Of a stretch of DNA of 64,000 nucleotides, positions 9,228 through 18,327 are shown in pieces. Position numbers and translations under genes: made by a program. The notes under the pieces are model-generated. The model was given only the letters and a program-made list of their open reading frames with translations. It did no database searches and was not told where the DNA came from. This DNA comes from Desulfuromonas sp964536375 (GTDB taxonomy: Bacteria; Desulfobacterota; Desulfuromonadia; Desulfuromonadales; Desulfuromonadaceae), in NCBI GenBank assembly GCA_964536375.1, contig CAZHXF010000004.1:16952-80951 (forward strand), written 5' to 3'. Position 1 is the first letter of the stretch. Every line of letters starts with the position of its first letter.

Positions 9228-10292
9228 CTATGTTTGGGAAACACCAGCATACTGCATAAAACTATACTCCGGCAATTCCGGCTGGAAATCATTTAGCAGA
9301 GCATTAATCTCCTGCGGACCAAAATATTCAGCTTCCAGTACCTGTCCACCTTCGAGCACAAAGCCAAACTGGGGGACAATGCTGTTCAGCCGCACACTGT
9401 GATCAATGGTCAAGCCAGCAACCACAAAGATATTCCGCTTACCTAGATCAAAGTTATCGGTCAAATAGTTGGTCAGACAATGGAACTGACGCCAGGTATG
9501 AATATTGGCTAGGCGGCGATGCGGATGTGCGGCAGTAACTATTTCACTCATAAAACCGAAGACAGATGCGGTAATTAAATCACCAATCTCCTGGCTATCG
9601 TAGTCTATCTTCTGCACAAAGGTGAAGTGATCGCTGTCCAGCAGATCATGTATCGCCCTTCCTTCTGCATCGAGCTGGCGGACAATGAATTGGTGTTGGG
9701 TGGCAAATTCGCTACTCAACCGATAAACTTTCCCCCGCCCGGAATCGCGCAGAGCATTCCCCTCGACCAGCCGCTCAAGATGAAGTTTTAGCTGAGGATG
9801 CTTAGCTGCCCGCGGGGCAAAAAGATATTTGTAGGGTATTTCAATACGCTGACTGCTGCCCTCGCGAAACAAGCGGATCAACATGCTGGCGCGGCGATAG
9901 AGCTGTAAATAATCTTTCAACACCCGATACAGCATCCCACAACAGGGAGACACGCTACCATTTACCCGCTCTACATGACCAATACCCTCAATCTCGGGCA
10001 CGCCGATGTGGCTGCCACCAAAAATCACCAGATCCTGACCATGTTGACTGGCAGGCAGCAGACGCTGTTCATCCAGCAAAGCACCAACGCGACCAAGATT
10101 AAATACCGGGCAATTGTAGACATAGCCAAACAGCGAACGTTTGATACCCTGACTTTCATCCGAGCATTGCCACATGACTGGTTGAATCCCAGTGAAATTT
10201 TTACTGCGCGTATAGGCACGCATTCTGCCGTAAACATCTAATACCGGAACTGCGGGCTGATCCAACAAGCGAACATCTGGGGGTGCAATCAC
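9228..10292 (-). CDS. Unknown protein, possible LCIB-type carbonic anhydrase relative
   Basis: A 354-aa cytoplasmic protein that I cannot assign firmly. Around residues 88-120 it shows VIFGGSHIGV, then GHVERVNGS and a PCCGML motif. From memory this order (HIG, a glycine-rich arm, then Cys-Gly) resembles the LCIB/LCIC group of beta-carbonic anhydrases, which bind zinc through Cys-His-Cys. Candidate ligands here are Cys43 or Cys61, His95 and Cys117/118. Residues 150-354 form a second part with no recognised motif. The GTG start at 10292 is supported by AGGAGG five bases upstream. It follows the DUF2959-like gene by about 40 bases and may share its transcript. Confidence 0.4.
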   Translation of the reverse strand: MIAPPDVRLLDQPAVPVLDVYGRMRAYTRSKNFTGIQPVMWQCSDESQGIKRSLFGYVYNCPVFNLGRVGALLDEQRLLPASQHGQDLVIFGGSHIGVPEIEGIGHVERVNGSVSPCCGMLYRVLKDYLQLYRRASMLIRLFREGSSQRIEIPYKYLFAPRAAKHPQLKLHLERLVEGNALRDSGRGKVYRLSSEFATQHQFIVRQLDAEGRAIHDLLDSDHFTFVQKIDYDSQEIGDLITASVFGFMSEIVTAAHPHRRLANIHTWRQFHCLTNYLTDNFDLGKRNIFVVAGLTIDHSVRLNSIVPQFGFVLEGGQVLEAEYFGPQEINALLNDFQPELPEYSFMQYAGVSQT

Positions 10293-10332
10293 AACGACCT
10301 CCTGACTTTAGCTATTTTTTATCTGGGAACAA

Positions 10333-10986
10333 CTATTTTTGTGCCTCTAAATCTGCAATGAAACTATCTGCCTCATTTACCGCTTGCTCCAACTCTTTAA
10401 CCAAGCGTGCGACATCGTTCTGTACCTCACTCAGTTCATTACGCAGCGCAGCTACCGCGCGCGCATTTAAGTTGTGTTTCAAATACAACACCTGATCACG
10501 TAAAGGAACAAGCACCGGCTCAATTTTGGCTTCGGCACGACGCATACTGGTAATAAGCTTCTTGCACCGACTTTGAGTATCCTGTAGCTGACGCGCACTG
10601 GAGCGACGCATACTGGCACTAGTGTACTGATCGAGCTCATCGTTCCACTCATCAAATAACGCCTCAGCAACATCTTCCACCGCGTCAATGCGCTCGCCCA
10701 CCAGTTGCGCTTTCTCTTCGCTGTTATCCAGAACCTCTTTCAAGTCATTATACTTGTCTTCTAAATCACCACCATCAAAGTCGGTTAAAGCCGAAAAAGC
10801 CTCTAACGCCGACTGGAATTGTTCTTTAGTCTCCTGCTGGGCTTCGCGGGCATCTTCGACCCGACTAATCAATATGTCTCGCTTATGATAACCAACTTTT
10901 TCCATTGCCGCAAAGTAGGCACTTTGACACGCAACACAGCATAGACACAGCGTCAACAACGCTAAACTTTTCATAAATCTGTTCAT
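10333..10986 (-). CDS. DUF2959-like coiled-coil lipoprotein
   Basis: A 217-aa predicted lipoprotein: a short hydrophobic signal ends in the lipobox CVACQ, so the mature protein should be lipid-anchored in the envelope. The rest is highly charged, alpha-helical and rich in Glu, Gln and Ala with heptad-like spacing, matching the DUF2959 type of proteins of unknown function. I start it at ATG 10986, because the open frame further upstream runs through the gdhA terminator. The next gene at 10292 lies about 40 bases downstream on the same strand. Confidence 0.7.
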   Translation of the reverse strand: MNRFMKSLALLTLCLCCVACQSAYFAAMEKVGYHKRDILISRVEDAREAQQETKEQFQSALEAFSALTDFDGGDLEDKYNDLKEVLDNSEEKAQLVGERIDAVEDVAEALFDEWNDELDQYTSASMRRSSARQLQDTQSRCKKLITSMRRAEAKIEPVLVPLRDQVLYLKHNLNARAVAALRNELSEVQNDVARLVKELEQAVNEADSFIADLEAQK

Positions 10987-11112
10987 CACATCCCCATTGC
11001 AATAGCGACAACCAATAACAACAAAATATATATTATCTAGAGAATACGTTGAAAACAGGAACACAGTCAATAATTGTAACAAAAAGCATCCACGGATCAG
11101 CCGTTTAAACGC

Positions 11113-11141
11113 AAAAGAGCCCGACAACGCCGGGCTCTTTT
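11113..11141. terminator. Rho-independent terminator after gdhA
   Basis: AAAAGAGCCCG and CGGGCTCTTTT pair around a short loop and give a T-run on either strand. It sits about 35 bases past the gdhA stop and so ends gdhA transcription. It also shows that the next leftward gene needs its own promoter. Confidence 0.9.
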
Positions 11142-11175
11142 GATTAAATGCGAAAATAGATTTTGTACTAAATAA

Positions 11176-12522
11176 TTAAATCAAGCCCATTGCCAACATG
11201 GCTTTTGCCACTTTAATAAAGCCTGCACAGTTAGCACCATTTACATAGTTACCCGGAGTACCAAACTCTTCAGCTGTCTCGTAGCAAGTCTTATGGATGT
11301 TTTGCATGATCTTCTTCAAACGCTGCTCGGTGTAATCAAAATCCCAGGAGTCACGACAAGCGTTTTGTTGCATCTCTAATGCCGAAGTAGCAACTCCACC
11401 TGCGTTGGCAGCCTTCCCTGGACCATAAGAAATCTTAGCATCAAGAAAGATCTTAACCCCTTCAGGGGTAGTTGGCATATTTGCCCCCTCACCGACGGCA
11501 ATACAACCATTCTCCACCAATATTTTAGCATCGCTGCCATTAATCTCATTTTGAGTTGCTGAAGGCATAGCAACTTGGCATGGAACATCCCAAATATTGC
11601 CACCAGCTATATATTTTGCGTCCTTATGATAATTTACATAATCACCAATACGCCGGCGCTCAATCTCTTTCAGTTGTTTAACCAGAGCTAAATCAATCCC
11701 TTTTTCATGATAAATGTAGCCGTTAGAGTCTGAGCAGGTTACAACTTTACCGCCAAGCTGATTGATCTTTTCAATGGTGTAGATAGCAACATTACCCGAG
11801 CCAGAAACGGAACAGAGTTTGCCATCAAAGTTATCGTTACGCACCTTGAGCATCTCATCAACAAAGAAGGTCGTGCCATAACCAGTAGCTTCGGTACGCG
11901 CCAAAGAGCCGCCCCAGGTCAATCCTTTACCGGTTAATACGCCAGCTTCCCAGCGATTGGTAATGCGCTTGTACTGACCAAACATGTAGCCAATCTCACG
12001 CCCACCAACACCAATATCACCAGCAGGTACATCAGTATGCTGACCAATATGGCGATACAGTTCAGTCATAAAACTTTGGCAGAAGCGCATGACTTCACCA
12101 TCAGATTTACCCTTGGGATCGAAGTCAGAACCACCCTTACCACCACCGATAGGCAGACCGGTCAAAGCGTTTTTGAAAATTTGCTCAAAACCGAGGAATT
12201 TAATAATGCCCAGATATACTGAAGGGTGAAAACGTAAACCACCCTTGTAAGGACCGAGAGAACTGTTGAATTCCACCCGGAAACCACGATTGATTTGCGC
12301 TTCGCCTCTATCATCGACCCAAGGCACTCTGAAGATGATCTGGCGCTCAGGTTCACACAGGCGTTGAATAATTTTATTTTCAGTAAATTCAGGGTATTTA
12401 ACAAAGACCGGTTCCAAAGATTCCAGAACTTCACGCACAGCTTGATGGAACTCTATCTCACCTGGATTACGATCCAGAACTTCTTGATAAACAGGGGCTA
12501 CTTTTTCATCAATTGGGCTCAT
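11176..12522 (-). CDS. gdhA: NADP-specific glutamate dehydrogenase
   Basis: Cytoplasmic enzyme that aminates 2-oxoglutarate to glutamate with NADPH; a main ammonia assimilation route when ammonia is plentiful. At 448 aa it matches the hexameric bacterial GdhA family. The catalytic lysine region PIGGGKGGSDFDPKGKSDGE and the dinucleotide-binding segment VSGSGNVAIYTIEK are clear. ATG 12522 follows GGAAGAG. It is monocistronic, ending at the terminator at 11113-11141. A sigma-54-like promoter at 12647-12662 would fit nitrogen control. Confidence 0.96.
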   Translation of the reverse strand: MSPIDEKVAPVYQEVLDRNPGEIEFHQAVREVLESLEPVFVKYPEFTENKIIQRLCEPERQIIFRVPWVDDRGEAQINRGFRVEFNSSLGPYKGGLRFHPSVYLGIIKFLGFEQIFKNALTGLPIGGGKGGSDFDPKGKSDGEVMRFCQSFMTELYRHIGQHTDVPAGDIGVGGREIGYMFGQYKRITNRWEAGVLTGKGLTWGGSLARTEATGYGTTFFVDEMLKVRNDNFDGKLCSVSGSGNVAIYTIEKINQLGGKVVTCSDSNGYIYHEKGIDLALVKQLKEIERRRIGDYVNYHKDAKYIAGGNIWDVPCQVAMPSATQNEINGSDAKILVENGCIAVGEGANMPTTPEGVKIFLDAKISYGPGKAANAGGVATSALEMQQNACRDSWDFDYTEQRLKKIMQNIHKTCYETAEEFGTPGNYVNGANCAGFIKVAKAMLAMGLI

Positions 12523-12646
12523 GTGCTCTTCCTTTGCTAGAGTTATATCAACAATCAGATAACCATTAGGGACAAATAAACCAATACAATGTCAGCGATT
12601 AAACAGCTGCGCCAAGCTTGTAAGAACATAGTTACCCAGCACATTA

Positions 12647-12662
12647 TGCATGCAAGATGCCA
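12647..12662 (-). promoter_or_regulatory. Possible sigma-54 promoter of gdhA
   Basis: On the minus strand the sequence is TGGCATCTTGCATGCA, with GG and GC exactly 10 bases apart. The -12 block is ATGCA rather than TTGCA. Transcription would start near 12635 and leave a leader of about 110 bases. The 12523-12805 gap holds nothing else recognisable. Confidence 0.4.
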
Positions 12663-12805
12663 ACACCAAAGAGAGATTGATTAACTGATCGATATAATAG
12701 GATACTTATTAAGTAAACCGGGGGATGTGAAAATATATGGAGCAATCGCGACAAGGATTTGTGAAGCAAAACGACTCTGTTTTACCCATAAATAAGCTCA
12801 ACATT

Positions 12806-15037
12806 CTACATCATATCTACAGGGTCAACATCAATAGCCAAGGTGACATTACTGGCAATTATCTTATACCAACCTGGGGCAACAAGTAGGAGCTTACGCA
12901 GAGGTGCTCGCAGCTGGGCCTTGAGCAGAATCTGCATCCGATAACGGTTGCGTAGACGAAACAGTGGACACGGTGCCGGACCCAACACTTCCACCCCGGC
13001 ATGACCAGCTAACTGATCGGCTAAGGTTTGGGCACTGTGCTCCACCGCTTGCCGATCCAGGCTGGACAGCAGCAGGTTAACCAGGTAACCAAAGGGTGGG
13101 TAATGCAGCAGTTGACGCAGGGGCAGTTCCTGTGCTGCAAAACGGTGAAAATCGTGATCGACAGCACACTCCAGCACCGGATTATCGGCAGCATAGGTCT
13201 GCACTAGCACCTGCCCGAGCAATTCACCGCGCCCGGCACGCCCAGCAACCTGAGCCAACAGCGAGAAACTGCGTTCAGCTGAGCGAAAATCAGGAAAGTT
13301 CAATGCCGCATCGGTATCAATCACCCCAACCAGGGTGACGGCAGCAAAATCGTGTCCCTTGGCAATCATCTGAGTACCCACCAGGATATCGACTTCGCGC
13401 CTCTCCATCTGCGTAAAAATGGTCTGCTGGCTCCCTTTAGCGCTGGTAGTATCGCGGTCCATGCGGGCGATACGAGCTGCCGGGAATAACTCTTTCAGCT
13501 CTGCAGCTAAACGCTCAGTACCCATCCCCTCTGGCTCCATTGCCGTACCGCCACATTGCGGACATAGCTCCTGCGGAAGCTGATGATAATCACAATAGTG
13601 GCAACGCAATTGCCCGACCTGACGATGCCAGGTAAGGGTTATTTCACAATTTGGGCAGCGATAGCTAGCACCGCAATCACCACACAACAGATAAGGTGCA
13701 TAACCGCGCCGATTGAGCAACAACAGGCACTGTTCATGACGTTCCAGCGTGTCACCAATAGCACTGCGCAATTGCTGCGACAACCCGGCTTCAACTTCAG
13801 CTTCAGCCATGTCGATCAGAGTTACTGCGGGCAAAGGACGCGCACCAACCCGGCTAGTTAAAGATAACTTCGTCAGCAAACCCTGCTGGGCGCGCTGCCA
13901 ACTGGCCAGAGACGGCGTAGCGCTACCGAGCACCACCGGCACCTGCGCCATCTGCCCGCGCATCAGGGCAATATCGCGCCCATGATAGCGAAAACCCTCA
14001 CTCTGTTTATAACTACCATCATGTTCTTCATCGACAACAATGATTCCCAAACGCGGCAGCGGAGCAAACACCGCCGAACGGGCACCAATAACAATATGCA
14101 CCTCGTCGCGCATAATCGCCCGCCACATATCATAACGCTCAGCAGCCGACAGACCAGAATGGAGCACACCGATGCGCAGCTGCTGTTGTTCGAAGCGGGC
14201 ACGGAAGCGACCCACCAACTGCGGGGTCAAAGCTATCTCCGGCACCAGCACCAACGCCTGTTTTCCTGTATTTAAAACGGCACTGATCGCTTGTAAATAG
14301 ACTTCGGTTTTACCACTACCGGTTACGCCATGGAGTAAAAACGGGCTAAATTTACCCGTGGCAACTGCGGCAACAATGGTCGCAAATGCCTGCGCTTGTT
14401 CGGCGTTGAGAATCCGTGCACTATCAGCAACAACAGTAATGCCAAGAAATGGATCGCGCTGCGTTTCGCACTGCGCGGCTGCGATCAGACCCAACTCCTG
14501 CAAGCGGGCTAAGGCAGCATAGGGGGAGGGAAAAGACTGGCGCAATTCAGCGATATCTACTGGCTCGCGCTCTTCAATGAAGATAAGTAATTTTTTTTGC
14601 AGCGCGCCGCGCACCTCAAGCTGACAGGCACTACGTCTATAGATGGTGGTATGTTTACTCTTAGGTGCTGCATCAATAGATGCCAAACCAGCAGGCAGAG
14701 CCGTTTTTAGCGCTAAACCAAGGGGGAATACATAATAGGCACTGGCACGGCTAACAAACTCCAGCAGGGCGGCATCCACAACCGGGGCATTATCCAGCAG
14801 CCGGGTAACATCCTTGAGCTTAAATTTTCCCGGTGCACGATCGCTAAACCGCGCAAGCACCACCCCCACCGCACTGCGCCTCCCCAGAGGTACGCACACC
14901 CGGTGACCAACAGCAAGGCGGTCGCGTAATGCTTCCGGCACTGCATAGGTGAGTGGCTGGGGCAACGGTGCCAACAGGGCAACAACTACGCAATCGCGGG
15001 CTTTTTCCCCCACCGCGTCGCCCACGGCTAATTCCAT
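12806..15037 (-). CDS. priA: Primosomal protein N' (replication restart helicase)
   Basis: DNA helicase that recognises stalled or collapsed forks and reloads the replicative helicase. At 743 aa it is full length. It has an N-terminal DNA-binding region, Walker A GVTGSGKTEVYLQ near residue 240, a DEEH-box VVDEEHDGSYKQ, and the PriA-specific zinc-binding block of paired Cys motifs near 440-490 (CGDCGASYRCPNC, then CHYC and CPQCGG). It is the last gene of the aroF-symporter-priA leftward run, starting about 10 bases after the symporter stop. Confidence 0.97.
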   Translation of the reverse strand: MELAVGDAVGEKARDCVVVALLAPLPQPLTYAVPEALRDRLAVGHRVCVPLGRRSAVGVVLARFSDRAPGKFKLKDVTRLLDNAPVVDAALLEFVSRASAYYVFPLGLALKTALPAGLASIDAAPKSKHTTIYRRSACQLEVRGALQKKLLIFIEEREPVDIAELRQSFPSPYAALARLQELGLIAAAQCETQRDPFLGITVVADSARILNAEQAQAFATIVAAVATGKFSPFLLHGVTGSGKTEVYLQAISAVLNTGKQALVLVPEIALTPQLVGRFRARFEQQQLRIGVLHSGLSAAERYDMWRAIMRDEVHIVIGARSAVFAPLPRLGIIVVDEEHDGSYKQSEGFRYHGRDIALMRGQMAQVPVVLGSATPSLASWQRAQQGLLTKLSLTSRVGARPLPAVTLIDMAEAEVEAGLSQQLRSAIGDTLERHEQCLLLLNRRGYAPYLLCGDCGASYRCPNCEITLTWHRQVGQLRCHYCDYHQLPQELCPQCGGTAMEPEGMGTERLAAELKELFPAARIARMDRDTTSAKGSQQTIFTQMERREVDILVGTQMIAKGHDFAAVTLVGVIDTDAALNFPDFRSAERSFSLLAQVAGRAGRGELLGQVLVQTYAADNPVLECAVDHDFHRFAAQELPLRQLLHYPPFGYLVNLLLSSLDRQAVEHSAQTLADQLAGHAGVEVLGPAPCPLFRLRNRYRMQILLKAQLRAPLRKLLLVAPGWYKIIASNVTLAIDVDPVDMM

Positions 15038-15046
15038 AACTTGACG

Positions 15047-16378
15047 TTAAACATGATCAGCCCAGTATTCACGGGTCAATTTAACCACTACCCCAGACAA
15101 ACCAATCAGACCGATCAAATTGGGAATTGCCATGGCACCGTTCATGGTGTCGGAAAAATCCCACACAAATGCCACCTTTTGCACCGCACCTACGACCACG
15201 ACCAGACAAAACAGACATCGATAGGGAGTACGCGCCCGCAGCCCAAACACATACTCGATACATTGCTCGCCATAATATGCCCAGCCAATAATGGTTGAAT
15301 AAGCAAATACCGTCAGCGTCAGGGCAACAATTATACCACCCATCTGTGGCAACGAGCTCTGGAATGCTGCTGCCGTCAAAGCGCTGGAACTGGCGCCACA
15401 ATCCCATATCCCTGAAGTAAGTATCACCAGAGCGGTCATGGTACAAACGATCAAAGTATCAAAAAACACTCCGGTCATGGCTATCAAACCCTGACGCACC
15501 GGGCTAGAGGTCTTGGCAGCAGCGTGGGCAATCGGGGCACTGCCCAGACCGGCCTCATTGGAGAACACGCCACGCGCCACCCCAAAACGCACTGCCATCG
15601 CCACTGAGGCCCCAACAAAGCCACCACTTCCAGCTGACGGAGTAAAAGCATGTTTGAAAATCAAGGCAAAGGCCTCCGGCAGCATGGCTGCATTCAAGAA
15701 CAAAATAACACCGGCAGCGCCAACATACACTAGAGCCATTATCGGCACCAGTTTGGCAGTAACCTGCCCAATACGCTTGATGCCACCGATAATAACCACT
15801 GCTGCCAACACTCCGAGCACGATGCCGGTGCATAGTGGCGGAACTGCCAATGTTGAATCCAGCGCCACTGCCACCGAATTGGACTGCACCATACTGCCGA
15901 TGCCAAAGGCGGCAACACTGCCCATTATGGCAAACAGCATCCCCAACCATTTATGCCCTAACCCTTGGGACAGATAGCGCATGGGACCACCTTGCATGGT
16001 GCCATCGGGGAGCAACTGGCGATAATGGACAGCCAGCACCGCCTCGGCATACTTGGTAGCCATCCCGAACAGCGCACATACCCACATCCAGAAGATCGCT
16101 CCGGGACCACCCAAATAAATAGCCGTTGCCACGCCAGCGATATTCCCCGTGCCTATAGTGGCCGCCAGTGCTGTGGTCAACGCCTGAAATGGAGAGATAT
16201 CTCCCGCTGCTCCAGCATCATCATGGCTAAATACCAGCTTCAAAGCATGCGGCAAGCGGCGCAGCTGCACGCCACCCAGTCGCGCTGTCAACAGCACCCC
16301 GGTACCAGCCAGAAAGACCAACATCACTGGTCCCCAGACAAAACTGTTGACACTGGCCATCAGGGCATCCATCGACAT
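15047..16378 (-). CDS. AGCS-family sodium:alanine/glycine symporter
   Basis: Inner-membrane carrier of 443 aa with about ten hydrophobic helices, importing alanine or glycine with Na+. Family marks are the ATIGTGNIAGVATAI signature near residue 75, MQGGPMRYL, and RGVFSNEAGLGSAPIAHAAA near residue 270. Starts at 16378 or, six bases later, at 16372 are both possible. The gap to the preceding aroF stop is 5 bases, so the genes are co-transcribed. Substrate preference (Ala versus Gly) cannot be told from sequence here. Confidence 0.93.
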   Translation of the reverse strand: MSMDALMASVNSFVWGPVMLVFLAGTGVLLTARLGGVQLRRLPHALKLVFSHDDAGAAGDISPFQALTTALAATIGTGNIAGVATAIYLGGPGAIFWMWVCALFGMATKYAEAVLAVHYRQLLPDGTMQGGPMRYLSQGLGHKWLGMLFAIMGSVAAFGIGSMVQSNSVAVALDSTLAVPPLCTGIVLGVLAAVVIIGGIKRIGQVTAKLVPIMALVYVGAAGVILFLNAAMLPEAFALIFKHAFTPSAGSGGFVGASVAMAVRFGVARGVFSNEAGLGSAPIAHAAAKTSSPVRQGLIAMTGVFFDTLIVCTMTALVILTSGIWDCGASSSALTAAAFQSSLPQMGGIIVALTLTVFAYSTIIGWAYYGEQCIEYVFGLRARTPYRCLFCLVVVVGAVQKVAFVWDFSDTMNGAMAIPNLIGLIGLSGVVVKLTREYWADHV

Positions 16379-16383
16379 ACAGG

Positions 16384-17403
16384 TTATCCCTTTGCTGTAG
16401 CCAAATAGCTCTGTAGACCATTCAATTCAGTCATCAACTGGCAAAACGTTGGACCATCGAGACTCTGTGCCCCATCACATAATGCTGTGGCAGGATCGTT
16501 ATGCACCTCGATCATCAAGCCGTGCGCACCGGCAACCAATGCGGCCTTTGCCATCACCGGCACTAATGAGCGCACTCCGGTAGCATGGCTGGGATCGACA
16601 ATAATTGGTAGGTGACTGAGCTGACGAATCAATGGCACTACGGAAAGATCCAAGGTATTACGCGTTGCCCGCTCAAAGGTGCGAATACCGCGCTCACACA
16701 GAATAACGCGCGAATTACCTTCAGCAAGGATATACTCTGCGGCAGCCAAAAACTCTTCAATAGTAGCACTCATGCCACGCTTGAGCAGCACTGGATAATC
16801 GAGTTTACCCACCTCTTTCAGCAGGTCGAAATTCTGCATATTGCGCGCACCAATCTGCAATATATCGGAATAAAGACACACATCGTCCAATTGACCAATG
16901 CGCATCACCTCTGTTACCACCGGCATACCTACCTCATCACCAGCCTGACGCAACAGTTTCAGCCCATCAATGCCCAAGCCCTGGAAAGTATGCGGACCGG
17001 TACGCGGTTTGAACGCCCCGCCCCGCAAAATATCAGCGCCGGCCTGTTTTACTATCACAGCGCTGGCCATCATCTGCTCTTCACTCTCAACTGAGCACGG
17101 TCCCGCCATAACTACCGGTGCAACATCACCGCCAATTACCACTGAACCAACCTGCACCTGCGTCGGCTGCGGATGGAAATCCCGCGACACCAGCTTATAC
17201 GGTTTACTGACATGAATTACTTCACGCACCCCCGACAGATTGTGAATGGTGGCATCCTCGACATAGCCTTGGTTACCGAGCACCCCAATGGCCGTGCGCT
17301 CACTACCCGGAATTGGCTCAGCCTGCAAACCCATCGCGTGTACTGCCGTTTTCACCTGTTCCACATCGTGATCTGTCGCACTGTGTTGCATAACTATAAG
17401 CAT
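16384..17403 (-). CDS. aroF: 3-deoxy-7-phosphoheptulonate (DAHP) synthase, type I-beta
   Basis: First enzyme of the shikimate pathway, joining PEP and erythrose-4-phosphate. About 340 aa: a ferredoxin-like regulatory domain at residues 1-70, as in Thermotoga-type enzymes with tyrosine feedback, then a barrel with AGPCSVES, RGGAFKPRTGPHTFQG, LLKRGMSATIEEFL, CERGIRTFE and IVDPSHATG motifs. I start it at ATG 17403 because GGAG lies six bases upstream; the frame is open for 49 more codons but these look non-coding. It leads the operon with the amino-acid symporter and priA. Confidence 0.95.
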   Translation of the reverse strand: MLIVMQHSATDHDVEQVKTAVHAMGLQAEPIPGSERTAIGVLGNQGYVEDATIHNLSGVREVIHVSKPYKLVSRDFHPQPTQVQVGSVVIGGDVAPVVMAGPCSVESEEQMMASAVIVKQAGADILRGGAFKPRTGPHTFQGLGIDGLKLLRQAGDEVGMPVVTEVMRIGQLDDVCLYSDILQIGARNMQNFDLLKEVGKLDYPVLLKRGMSATIEEFLAAAEYILAEGNSRVILCERGIRTFERATRNTLDLSVVPLIRQLSHLPIIVDPSHATGVRSLVPVMAKAALVAGAHGLMIEVHNDPATALCDGAQSLDGPTFCQLMTELNGLQSYLATAKG

Positions 17404-17584
17404 GAGCTTCTCCTTCTGAGCAAATATCGGCGCACGCGCTGAATTGTTATTGTCTTGAGCCATCTTATTAAGAAAACAAGAGTAGCGAGCCACTGGACTT
17501 AATTCAAGATTTTTCCTTGTATATTTTCCGCAATCTAACTTCAGCAGCACATAAGCGTTCTGTCTATAAGCACAACATTTAAAG

Positions 17585-17605
17585 GTAGCTAGCTACTATA
17601 GTAGC
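17585..17605. promoter_or_regulatory. Two overlapping perfect palindromes upstream of aroF
   Basis: GTAGCTAGCTAC (17585-17596) and GCTACTATAGTAGC (17592-17605) are both perfect palindromes sharing five bases. They lie about 180 bases upstream of the aroF start. They could be operator half-sites or an alternative-hairpin switch; function is not known. Confidence 0.4.
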
Positions 17606-17762
17606 AAACAATTATAACTGTAACAGTGCGCAAGATTAATTTACTCACTACCTATAAAAGACTACAAACATGGTTTTTCAATCTTAAGATAAGCCACCAC
17701 GGAGCAGTTCATGCCAACAACCACCGCTAGCCACTGCCACGTATGACCGCCGACTTAGTCAA

Positions 17763-18019
17763 TAGCACACTACTGATAACTATTTGGAAAAGAAAGCCCG
17801 CATGAGCAAAAAAGGCGACTACTGGGATGATACCGTCGCTGAGCGTTTTTCCACATTCTAAAAACAGAGCTGGTTTATCATTGTGCATTCGAATCACACG
17901 AAGAAGCTCAGCAGTAATCTTGAGATACGTACAAATGATTTTACAAACGTCAGCGCAAGCATTCCTCTTACGGACATGAAGCACCTTTCGTATTTGAGGC
18001 TAGACCAAAAGCTACATAA
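17763..18019 (+). pseudogene. Decayed IS3-family transposase (OrfB C-terminus)
   Basis: Translated pieces match the C-terminal DDE region of IS3/IS150-type OrfB. One frame gives TDNYLEK, then MSKKGDYWDDTVAERF; after a one-base shift near 17850 it gives HILKTELVYHCAFESHEEA. Two stops follow, then FYKRQRKHSSYGHEAP. The catalytic Glu of the DDE triad lies in the VAERF segment. Frameshift, stops and missing N-terminal half show a dead remnant. The 17404-18327 interval otherwise contains only the palindromes at 17585 and the orphan fragment at 18065; no terminal inverted repeats were recognised. Confidence 0.75.
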
Positions 18020-18064
18020 TTGTGTATCCGGTAAAGTGTTGACACATCATGGGGTTTTCATTAC

Positions 18065-18190
18065 GTGGTGAAAGACAAGAATGACAATCCGGTGGATCGC
18101 ACAACCAAACAGAAGGTGATTGCCCTTGAGCAGGGGACGATTAAAGCGATTAAAGAAGAGTGCAATCGATTTTTGCTGACCAATGATTAA
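18065..18190 (+). pseudogene. Orphan ORF fragment next to IS remnant
   Basis: An open stretch of 41 codons from GTG 18065, ending in NRFLLTND and stop. It is rich in Lys, Asp, Glu and Thr (VVKDKNDNPVDRTT at its start) and reads like real protein. A stop lies just upstream at about 18040 and no ribosome site is present. It is probably the 3' end of a gene cut by the insertion element. I do not recognise the family. Confidence 0.35.
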
Positions 18191-18327
18191 ATAAGGCAAT
18201 TCACCCAGCATTGAACAAATTGCCTTTACTGCGCCACCATGCTAGTATATTTAGCAATTTATCGATGAATAAATCCACCCCTATACTTTTGCAATATAAC
18301 TAACGTAATCAACGGTCGCCGCAAATC

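Noticed and set aside
10987..11127. N-terminal extension of the DUF2959-like gene
   Set aside because: It would run through the gdhA terminator, and a lipobox signal begins at 10986.
17727..17984. Leftward 85-aa ORF in the IS relic
   Set aside because: It is the antisense of a decayed transposase with no ribosome site or family features.
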